5,355 nt of DNA from Candidatus Saccharimonadia bacterium. Its GTDB lineage: Bacteria; Patescibacteriota; Saccharimonadia; Saccharimonadales; SZUA-47. A program made the translations under genes and the position numbers. The notes beneath the pieces were generated by a model. It was not told where the DNA came from, ran no database searches, and worked only from the letters and a program-made list of their open reading frames with translations. Location of the stretch: NCBI GenBank assembly GCA_938050265.1, contig CALLJT010000032.1, positions 1 through 5,355 on the forward strand, written 5' to 3'. Shown one piece after another: positions 1-4,267 of this stretch. How positions within the stretch are numbered: position 1 is the first letter of the stretch; each line of letters starts with the position of its first letter.

Positions 1-193
1 GCAGGTGGTTCATATTTGGGGTAACGACTGTATTCGTTCTGTTGTCGAGCACCATTCTACCGAGTAGGTCAACGGCGCTACCCATGGTGTGCACGTCAAT
101 TGCGACATCTCCGATCTGGCACAGCTCACCGCGCGGCTGAGGCGGTGTATTGTGCGCAGGCTGTGGCCCTTGAGCCTCTGGTGTATAAGACAT
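1..193 (-). CDS. WecG/TagA/CpsF-family glycosyltransferase, N-terminal part (runs off left edge)
   Basis: Reading leftward from an ATG at 193-191, 64 codons are open to the window edge. After a proline- and glutamine-rich, probably disordered leader (residues 1-22), the sequence enters a pattern typical of the start of the WecG/TagA/CpsF family: IGDVAIDVHTMGSAVDLLG (27-45), then VVTPNMNHL (56-64). The second stretch corresponds to the family's conserved VVTPNxxH segment near the nucleotide-sugar site. Family members transfer N-acetylmannosamine or related sugars onto lipid-linked intermediates for wall or surface polysaccharides, at the inner face of the membrane. A GGAGGA ribosome binding site (203-208) lies 9 nt before the chosen ATG. 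An in-frame ATG ten codons upstream (223) lacks such a site, so I prefer 193. The catalytic part is outside the window, so donor and acceptor are unknown. The family assignment rests on pattern recognition over about 40 residues. Confidence 0.82.
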   Translation of the reverse strand, partial: MSYTPEAQGPQPAHNTPPQPRGELCQIGDVAIDVHTMGSAVDLLGRMVLDNRTNTVVTPNMNHL

Positions 194-603
194 ATCTATA
201 CGTCCTCCAGCGCACAAAGTCATAAAATCACGCCAATATACCGCCGTACCTAGAAAAACAGGGAACAGCACTATACGGCGTGCTCAGCGTATGTGCGCGC
301 TTAAAGTGTTGGTTCTGACGTAATTGTTCAGCAGGTTTGGCTGATACTTGCACATACGAAGTACGCTGCGCAGGAGATCTGTCTGCCCGGTTTCGCTATT
401 AGCTCTGCTGTGTTCCGTACCGAAGTGCGTCGTGCATACACGACATTTCGGGAAGCGACCAAATCTAGAACACGCTTCATTGCTTGCTAACTATTACTCA
501 CATAGTATAAACACATCTCTCTGCTATTGTCAAGCGATGTGATCTCTGTGTTTTAGGCAGCGAACACAACGCCTCAAGGAGCAAAAAAAGAAGACTCAAT
601 GTA
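194..603. other. Gene-poor interval with leftward promoter and several inverted repeats
   Basis: No convincing gene is visible here. Small inverted repeats follow each other: GTCGTG/CACGAC around a 4-nt loop (429-444), flanked by CGAA/TTCG (421-424, 447-450), and GAAGCG/CGCTTC around 15 nt (452-478). All lie downstream of the leftward TTGACA promoter at 504-533, so the RNA made here would be structured. It could be a leader of about 300 nt for the glycosyltransferase gene or a separate small RNA. A leftward 50-codon frame (480-328) begins MKRVLDLV but has no ribosome binding site and no recognisable continuation. A weak TATATT (235-240) could serve as a nearer -10 for the glycosyltransferase. 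I do not recognise the structure as RNase P RNA, SRP RNA or tmRNA. Confidence 0.4.
504..533 (-). promoter_or_regulatory. Strong leftward sigma70-type promoter
   Basis: On the minus strand a perfect TTGACA -35 (533-528) is followed after 18 nt by TATACT (509-504). Transcription would start near 497 and run toward the glycosyltransferase gene through the inverted repeats at 421-478. It lies downstream of the stop of the 187-codon gene, so it would start a separate transcription unit. A weaker rightward candidate, TTGCTA (484-489), 16 nt, TATAAA (506-511), overlaps it but has no gene to drive. Confidence 0.6.
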
Positions 604-1167
604 TCAGTGTGTCGCGGCATCGTGGGCACCGACACGGAATGTCAAATATTCACCTTCGGCACTTATCGAACCCGATTGGCCGTCTAGTTTATTTAGCGAC
701 GTTAGCGTCCTCCATAGAGCAGTTGGCGCACCATCCCTATTTGAACCCACCGGACTATTGGGGGGGTAGAGGCTATACACAGGGAATGACAGTTCGTTCA
801 TTGCCAAAGCAAGGTGCGAGTTTGATGTATCGTGATTGTGGGACTGGCGGCCGGTTCGATCGTTTCCAGTATGTGATTCTGGTGTGCCCCCGAAAGTGAC
901 AACTGCAGGCACATTAGCCATTACTGCCAATTGAGCCATGCCTTGTACGCCGCTAGTCTGGCTGAGTCCGTGCTCTCCCAGCATGACTGGTATCACCGGC
1001 TCACTCCCTTCGCATCTTTCTAATAGATTATATATGCTATCTTCATTCACGTATTTACTCAATACAAATCGACCAGCATGTTCTGTATCACCAGTGCCAT
1101 ATGTGTTGGCAACTTCATATCTCCACGTGTCAGTGGATCTACCTGAGAGGAGTCTTTCATCATACAT
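604..1167 (-). CDS. Unrecognised protein, about 187 residues, divergent from rplJ
   Basis: I do not recognise this protein. It reads leftward to a TGA at 606-604. Two ATGs are possible. The first (1176) directly abuts AGGAA (1181-1177), while the second (1167) lies 9 nt from it, a normal Shine-Dalgarno distance, so 187 codons is preferred over 190. A consensus promoter sits about 30 nt upstream. The product looks soluble, with no signal peptide or membrane segment. It has a hydrophobic core with small residues (from VIPVMLGEHG through AQLAVMANVPAVVTFGG), a His/Asn/Ser-rich patch (SHNHDTSNSH), then a Pro/Ser/Gly-rich stretch. No catalytic motif stands out. Arginine is often AGA/AGG, unlike the CGN-rich codons of dnaX on the right, so the gene is either weakly codon-selected or from another source. 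Rightward frames over this span lack any promoter or SD and are judged to be shadows. Confidence 0.62.
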   Translation of the reverse strand: MYDERLLSGRSTDTWRYEVANTYGTGDTEHAGRFVLSKYVNEDSIYNLLERCEGSEPVIPVMLGEHGLSQTSGVQGMAQLAVMANVPAVVTFGGTPESHTGNDRTGRQSHNHDTSNSHLALAMNELSFPVYSLYPPNSPVGSNRDGAPTALWRTLTSLNKLDGQSGSISAEGEYLTFRVGAHDAATH

Positions 1168-1205
1168 ATGCGACATTTCCTATTGTACAGTTTCTATCTT
1201 TCATT

Positions 1206-1234
1206 ATTATAACATAACCGGTATAGTTTTGCAA
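1206..1234 (-). promoter_or_regulatory. Consensus leftward promoter of the 187-codon gene
   Basis: On the minus strand TTGCAA (1234-1229) is followed by exactly 17 nt and a perfect TATAAT (1211-1206). TGT directly before the -10 makes it an extended -10 promoter. The predicted start near 1199 gives a leader of about 30 nt that contains the AGGAA ribosome binding site. The -35 hexamer is palindromic and is also the best -35 for the rightward rplJ promoter. Confidence 0.78.
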
Positions 1235-1256
1235 TATCGACCTTTCAATGTATACT
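1229..1256 (+). promoter_or_regulatory. Rightward promoter of the rplJ-rplL operon
   Basis: TTGCAA (1229-1234), 16 nt, TATACT (1251-1256). Transcription would start near 1263, just before the L10-leader-like structure, leaving a leader of about 257 nt ahead of rplJ. No better rightward promoter is seen between here and the attenuator. Confidence 0.65.
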
Positions 1257-1262
1257 ATTTCT

Positions 1263-1375
1263 TAGTTACCGAAGACAGTGGCAGTGGAAACACTTAATTA
1301 CGCCACCGAGGATGCAAAGCAATTTGTTCTTACGAGCACAAGGATGCGTCTTCTGGCAACAGAGACGTTTTTTTA
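1263..1375 (+). promoter_or_regulatory. L10 leader: autoregulatory mRNA structure with attenuator
   Basis: The structure is read directly from the sequence. A compound hairpin has an outer stem GTGGC/GCCAC (1278-1282, 1302-1306) and an inner stem AGTG/CACT (1283-1286, 1291-1294). A GAAA tetraloop caps it, and the one-sided bulge TAATTAC (1295-1301) could give a kinked, L10-binding-type fold. A second small hairpin lies at 1324-1341. GAAGAC (1271-1276) can pair with GTCTTC (1348-1353), and AGGATGC (1309-1315) with GCGTCTT (1346-1352, using G-U pairs). Either pairing would use up the 5' arm of the terminator at 1347-1374. Established knowledge: L10 or the L10-L12 complex represses its own operon through the rplJ leader, in Bacillus subtilis by transcription termination. 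Inference: the same logic applies here, with free stalk protein favouring the terminator. Confidence 0.75.
1347..1374 (+). terminator. Intrinsic terminator inside the rplJ leader (attenuator)
   Basis: CGTCT-CTG pairs with CAG-AGACG, giving 8 bp with one bulged T around a GCAA tetraloop (1347-1367). Seven T residues follow (1368-1374). It lies about 145 nt before the rplJ start, so it acts within the leader and is presumably conditional through the antiterminator pairings upstream. Confidence 0.82.
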
Positions 1376-1449
1376 TTCTCGGTAACAATACGAGTCACAC
1401 ATAAGGTCGATACATGGCTCGAGGAAACTAATCAGGAAAGGTACGGTTT

Positions 1450-1476
1450 GAGCAAAGAGCATTGAGCACGTGAGCA
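1450..1476 (+). repeat. Four GAGCA copies at heptad spacing in the rplJ leader
   Basis: GAGCA starts at 1450, 1457, 1464 and 1472 (steps 7, 7, 8). The NTGAG-type core of three copies, and GAG in the other, is complementary to the CTCA core of the array at 1481-1515. The two arrays could fold as a laddered hairpin with the loop at 1475-1480. Confidence 0.8.
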
Positions 1477-1480
1477 CAGC

Positions 1481-1515
1481 CTCATATCTCATATCTCATA
1501 CCTCATACCTCAGCC
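1481..1515 (+). repeat. Tandem CTCATAY heptad array abutting the rplJ start codon
   Basis: Five head-to-tail 7-nt units: CTCATAT twice, CTCATAC twice, and a degenerate CTCAGCC. The array ends 4 nt before the rplJ ATG at 1520 and fills the space where a Shine-Dalgarno sequence would normally be. It is pyrimidine-rich and includes CCTC, which could itself pair with GAGG-like sequences such as 1421-1424. Confidence 0.88.
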
Positions 1516-1519
1516 ACAC

Positions 1520-2041
1520 ATGGCATTAACTAAAGACAAGAAAAATGAAATCGTTTCTGAGCTCGTAGAGCTTCTAAACACGTCAAAAATGACCGTCATC
1601 ACTAAGTACGAAGGTACAACCGTGAAGGCAATGCAGGAAATGCGCGCCAACGCTGAAGAAAACGGCACACGCATAAAAGTCGTCAAAAACCGACTCGTGA
1701 AAAAGGCGCTACAACAAAGTGACAACCACAAAGACGTCAACACAGACGACTTACGCGGTATGCTCATGTACGTGTTCAACGCAGATGACGAAGTTGCGCC
1801 TGCTCAGGTTGTGCACAACATGGCTAAGAACGAGCCACAGCTAGAGTTCGTTGGAGCGTTTGACGCTGACGGCAACTTCATCGCTGCAGACGAAGTCAAG
1901 GCACTCGCTGTGCTTCCGAGCCGCGACGTCATGATTGCGACAGTCATGAACACACTACAGTCACCTGTGCAAGGTGTCGTAAGTGGCCTCCAGGGCAACC
2001 TGCATGGCATCCTAGACGCAGTCGCAGCCAGCAAAGCATAG
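1520..2041 (+). CDS. rplJ: 50S ribosomal protein L10
   Basis: L10 (173 residues, within the usual 165-175) binds 23S rRNA at the stalk base and carries the L7/L12 dimers that recruit translation factors. The N-terminal domain is typical: MALTKDKKNEIV, an alternating strand around residues 24-31, and the basic KVVKNRLVKKAL segment (53-64) that contacts rRNA. LPSRD (132-136) opens the C-terminal part, followed by the long helix region (about 150-172) to which L12 dimers bind. Its length resembles mesophilic L10, suggesting two dimers, although dimer number cannot be read with certainty. The start is fixed by the conserved N-terminus. An in-frame TGA lies upstream at 1463, with no in-frame ATG, GTG or TTG between them. 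No Shine-Dalgarno sequence precedes it, which is odd for a highly expressed gene. Regulation is probably by the attenuator in its leader. The gene ends in TAG. Confidence 0.97.
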   Translation: MALTKDKKNEIVSELVELLNTSKMTVITKYEGTTVKAMQEMRANAEENGTRIKVVKNRLVKKALQQSDNHKDVNTDDLRGMLMYVFNADDEVAPAQVVHNMAKNEPQLEFVGAFDADGNFIAADEVKALAVLPSRDVMIATVMNTLQSPVQGVVSGLQGNLHGILDAVAASKA

Positions 2042-2062
2042 CTTCCACAGAAGCGAGAAGAT

Positions 2063-2090
2063 AGGATATGGAATATGGGGATAAGGGATA
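2063..2090 (+). repeat. Purine-rich degenerate heptads after rplJ
   Basis: Four 7-nt units (AGGATAT, GGAATAT, GGGGATA, AGGGATA) start 21 nt after the rplJ stop, just past a small GCTTC/GAAGC hairpin (2041-2054). With G-U pairs and two bulges they can be aligned antiparallel to part of the CTCATAY array before rplJ. The units are degenerate, so this may be low-complexity drift. Confidence 0.5.
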
Positions 2091-2180
2091 GCCGCACGGA
2101 AGCAGCACACCCTCGTGAAATCCACAATTCAATACGAAGATTTTAATAATACAATAACAAAGTGGCGTTTTTGAGCCAAG

Positions 2181-2267
2181 GGTCATTCGCTTGTATATGA
2201 GCACATTTTAGTAGGACGTATATATGATACGTTCGCCAAAATTGTCGCAATACACAAGCGGATGACC
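2181..2267 (+). promoter_or_regulatory. Long hairpin in the rplJ-rplL spacer
   Basis: The 14-nt arms GGTCATTCGCTTGT (2181-2194) and ACAAGCGGATGACC (2254-2267) pair throughout, with a single G-U pair. After one mismatch, three more pairs follow (2196-2198 with 2250-2252). Inside, GCACATTTT (2201-2209) pairs with 2238-2248 using two single-base bulges. ACGTAT/ATACGT (2216-2221, 2227-2232) closes a 5-nt loop. Nearly all 87 nt fold into one rod. No T-run follows, so it is not a standard terminator. Likely roles are an RNase III-type processing site, an mRNA stabiliser for rplL, or an element that sets the L12:L10 ratio. A weak promoter-like TTGAGC-17-TATATG (2171-2199) overlaps the left arm. Confidence 0.7.
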
Positions 2268-2301
2268 ACTCTCAAAACCGGCACGTAATCGGAGAAGTAA
2301 C

Positions 2302-2682
2302 ATGGCAGATGTAAAGAAACTAGCAGACGAGCTCGTAAAACTGAGCGTACTAGAGGTAAAAGAAATGCAGGACTACCTAAAAGAAGAGCACGGTATCGAG
2401 CCTGCAGCTGCAGCAGTAGCAGTAGCTGGCCCAGCAGCTGGCGGTGACGCAGCTGGCGGAGCAGACGAGAAAAGCGAATTTGACGTAATGCTCAAAGACG
2501 CAGGTGCCCAGAAAGTAGCAGTCATCAAGGCTGTAAAAGAAATCACTGGTCTCGGACTTGGTGAAGCAAAGGCTATCGTTGACGGTGCTCCAAAAGCAGT
2601 CAAAGAAAAAATGCCAAAAGACGAAGCTGAAGAAGCCAAGAAAAAGCTTGAAGAAGCTGGCGCAACAGTCGAACTCGCCTAG
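2302..2682 (+). CDS. rplL: 50S ribosomal protein L7/L12
   Basis: L7/L12 (126 residues, normal length) forms the flexible multicopy stalk that activates EF-Tu, EF-G, IF2 and release factors. All three parts are visible. The N-terminal helical dimerisation domain that docks on L10 is residues 1-33. The Ala/Gly-rich hinge is about 34-55. The globular C-terminal domain is 56-126, with EKSEFDVML, the factor-binding helices KVAVIKAVKEITGLGLGEAKAIVDGAP (71-97), and a final Lys/Glu-rich helix ending GATVELA. A good Shine-Dalgarno GGAG (2291-2294) lies 7 nt before the ATG, in contrast with rplJ. L12 is needed in several-fold excess over L10. The better initiation site and the hairpin in the 260-nt spacer could both contribute to that. 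The gene ends in TAG and is followed by a strong terminator. Confidence 0.98.
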   Translation: MADVKKLADELVKLSVLEVKEMQDYLKEEHGIEPAAAAVAVAGPAAGGDAAGGADEKSEFDVMLKDAGAQKVAVIKAVKEITGLGLGEAKAIVDGAPKAVKEKMPKDEAEEAKKKLEEAGATVELA

Positions 2683-2705
2683 TACCTACCCAGGGAACAG
2701 CAGAG

Positions 2706-2739
2706 GTAAAAAGACGGCCATACCTGGCCGTCTTTTTAC
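2706..2739 (+). terminator. Strong intrinsic terminator after rplL
   Basis: A perfect 15-bp stem (2706-2720 with 2725-2739) surrounds the 4-nt loop TACC. The G+C-rich core is GACGGCCA/TGGCCGTC and it is followed by five T residues. The A-run on the 5' arm means it could also act leftward. It closes the rplJ-rplL operon 23 nt after the rplL stop. Confidence 0.96.
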
Positions 2740-2765
2740 ACGCACTCGATCAGCCAAATAGTGAG

Positions 2766-2774
2766 TTATCCACA
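2766..2774 (+). promoter_or_regulatory. Perfect DnaA-box 9-mer
   Basis: TTATCCACA matches the high-affinity DnaA box consensus TTATNCACA exactly. It is a single copy in an intergenic spacer between the rplL terminator and the promoter at 2814. I see no cluster of boxes and no AT-rich unwinding region, so this is not an origin. It could be a DnaA-responsive regulatory site or chance. Confidence 0.4.
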
Positions 2775-2813
2775 ATAATCGTGCAGCACCCGCGTGCGGA
2801 GGCGCGTGTTATT

Positions 2814-2842
2814 TTGACTTGAGGTGGTGGGTGTGGTACGTT
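2814..2842 (+). promoter_or_regulatory. Candidate promoter with a G-rich spacer
   Basis: TTGACT (2814-2819) is followed by 17 nt and TACGTT (2837-2842). The -35 is near consensus and the -10 matches only its key positions. The spacer is rich in GG runs (2823-2836). An alternative -10, TATATT (2855-2860), has no good -35. Either would give a short leader to the ATG at 2904. Confidence 0.45.
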
Positions 2843-2903
2843 GGTGGAGAATAGTATATTTAAAAGAGAGACAAAAGTAACACTCTAGAGAGGGCAGTGC
2901 GAG

Positions 2904-3416
2904 ATGCCAGATCTACCAGATAAGCAGGCTAAGCGCCTCAAGGCTTTGATTGAAGAAGCCGAGACGTCGCTAGCTGCAGCAAAAGAATTATTGATAAGCC
3001 TACTCGGTGAAGACCCAGTCATCACCCGGGCCACTAAAGAAGAAAACATCGGAAAAGTTATCGAAGGAGTTTTCGACGGCCAAAACATGGTCGGAGGCGA
3101 CGGCAAAACATATCCTGTGCCTGCAAACTACGCCAGCAAGTCAAAACTTGTACAAGGCGACATACTGAAACTAACCATAGCTGAAGACGGGTCGTTCCTC
3201 TACAAACAGATTGGACCGATACCACGGCGCCAGCTTGTGGGACTGCTCAGTCAAAAAGACGGACACTACTACGTAGAGGCCGGGGACAAAGAATTCCGCG
3301 TACTACTTGCCAGCGTCACGTATTTCAAGGCAAAACCAGGCGACCAGGTGAGTATCAACGTACCAGAGGACACCGAAATCGATGTCGAATGGGCAGCACT
3401 CGAAGCAGCGCTGTAG
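2904..3416 (+). CDS. CPR-type conserved protein: helical N-terminus plus beta-rich domain, function unknown
   Basis: The 170-residue product has two parts. Residues 5-36 are strongly helical, with Ala/Lys/Glu/Leu spacing that fits a coiled coil or helical hairpin. Residues about 48-155 form a beta-rich, compact-looking domain: IGKVIEGVFDGQNMVGGDGKTYPVPANYASKSKLVQGDILKL, then GSFLYKQIGPIPRR (96-109), and near the end VTYFKAKPGDQVSINVPED. From memory, this block is characteristic of a family widespread in CPR genomes, including Saccharibacteria, and sometimes labelled ribosomal protein L7/L12. It shares no L12 C-terminal motif and should not be called L12. Coiled coil plus small beta domain recalls secondary-channel or nucleic-acid-binding factors, but no function can be assigned. 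AGAGGG (2889-2894) lies 9 nt before the ATG. The gene stands alone after the rplL terminator and is followed by two genes with no visible terminator between. Confidence 0.88.
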   Translation: MPDLPDKQAKRLKALIEEAETSLAAAKELLISLLGEDPVITRATKEENIGKVIEGVFDGQNMVGGDGKTYPVPANYASKSKLVQGDILKLTIAEDGSFLYKQIGPIPRRQLVGLLSQKDGHYYVEAGDKEFRVLLASVTYFKAKPGDQVSINVPEDTEIDVEWAALEAAL

Positions 3417-3527
3417 ATAGCTCATCAGCCACTCGATTAGCGAGCGGCATCGTATAGCAGCCCATACACGGAGTACCTGACAGACGAACGTACAATAAAG
3501 CATATAGACACTACACTGGGAGAATTG

Positions 3528-4184
3528 ATGGCAGACGACAGTTTACACAGGCTCGACGCACATACGACGATGCAGTGGCACGGCGTACCAGCAGAAGACC
3601 AAAACACCTGGCAAAAACTAGCCCACAAAACACATGGTATCGTCACGCCAGGCAATATCACAACGGTCCTCGGAGCGATCATGGTGCTCTATGGAATCAA
3701 AGTATTTATTGATGGGAGTCAGATGTTCGGCATCATGTATGTGTTTGCAGGACGCGTATGTGACGTTCTCGACGGATATATTGCACACGCGACCCAGACT
3801 AAAAGCCTGCTCGGAGCAACACTCGACGAAAGCATAGACATGGTGCTCCTTGTAGTGGCGCTTGTTGCTCTGAGCGTGAGTGGTGCTATCCCGCTGCTTG
3901 CCGCAGCCGCCATGGCAGTGCCTAAGTCTGGCAATGTCGCTGCGTGGGTCGCAGGAAAACTGCGTAACAAACGTGCCTACCCAACACGCGCGTCCAAAAT
4001 CGGTACTGCGTTCATGTGGGCTGCTATTGGAGCTTTCATGTATAACACACTACTCGTCGGAACTGTCGGTGCAGACATCGAGCTCCTCGGATGGGCTCTG
4101 ACAGTCGTCGCACTCGTACTAACCGTTCCGTCCACACTGTATTATCTGTCAATTGGGTTCGGATCTCGCGTGCAGGAACTCTAA
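3528..4184 (+). CDS. CDP-alcohol phosphatidyltransferase family membrane protein
   Basis: Family members join a CDP-linked lipid and an alcohol (glycerol-3-phosphate, inositol, another lipid) in the membrane, releasing CMP. The signature D-x2-D-G-x2-A-R-x8-G-x3-D-x3-D is present at D79, D82, G83, A86, G96, D100 and D104, so all four metal-binding aspartates are kept. The usual Arg after Ala is His87. About five or six hydrophobic helices follow a 40-residue hydrophilic N-terminus: roughly 44-61, 66-81, 103-120, 121-135, 156-175 and 182-212. The 218-residue length is normal. GGGAG (3518-3522) lies 5 nt before the ATG at 3528. A TTG at 3525 is in frame but too close to it. A PgsA-like phosphatidylglycerophosphate synthase role is plausible, but the alcohol substrate cannot be read from sequence. 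An upstream GCC-CTCG/CGAG-GGC hairpin (3428-3448) has no T-run. Confidence 0.9.
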   Translation: MADDSLHRLDAHTTMQWHGVPAEDQNTWQKLAHKTHGIVTPGNITTVLGAIMVLYGIKVFIDGSQMFGIMYVFAGRVCDVLDGYIAHATQTKSLLGATLDESIDMVLLVVALVALSVSGAIPLLAAAAMAVPKSGNVAAWVAGKLRNKRAYPTRASKIGTAFMWAAIGAFMYNTLLVGTVGADIELLGWALTVVALVLTVPSTLYYLSIGFGSRVQEL

Positions 4185-4267
4185 ACTCCGTCACTAGGCG
4201 ACACGCACTCATCGTTGTGTTTAATACCCTCTACAAACCCCGGTGCATCGTTCATACTTTGTAGTCT

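Noticed and set aside
328..480. Leftward 50-codon frame beginning MKRVLDLV, like the start of some sugar transferases
   Set aside because: There is no ribosome binding site, and after eight residues nothing resembles that family. It spans inverted repeats better explained as RNA structure.
348..542. Rightward 64-codon frame
   Set aside because: It is Cys/His/Arg-rich with no SD. It opposes the strong leftward promoter and overlaps inverted repeats.
938..1297. Rightward 119-codon frame (and another at 609-899)
   Set aside because: Both are antisense to the leftward 187-codon gene. The 938 frame also crosses both promoters and the L10 leader. Neither has an SD or protein-like composition.
1450..1515. 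CRISPR-like or microsatellite array
   Set aside because: The units are only 7 nt with no unique spacers, so it is not CRISPR. The complementarity of the two arrays makes an RNA-structure explanation more economical.
2171..2199. Internal rplL promoter TTGAGC-17-TATATG, and TTCAAT-16-TACAAT further upstream
   Set aside because: Both hexamer pairs are poor matches in an AT-rich spacer and cannot be told from background without transcript data.
1944..2204. Leftward frames overlapping rplJ and rplL
   Set aside because: They are antisense shadows of two unmistakable ribosomal protein genes.
2788..2814. ACCCGCG/CGCGTGT hairpin followed by TTATTTT as a second terminator
   Set aside because: The stem has an internal mismatch and the T-run is interrupted. 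The strong terminator at 2706-2739 already ends the operon. It remains only a possible backup.
3428..3448. Hairpin GCC-CTCG/CGAG-GGC after the 170-residue gene as a terminator
   Set aside because: It has seven pairs with a mismatch and no T-run, so it is not a convincing intrinsic terminator.
3525..3527. TTG as the start of the CDP-alcohol phosphatidyltransferase
   Set aside because: It leaves only 2 nt after GGGAG, while the next codon is ATG with 5 nt spacing.
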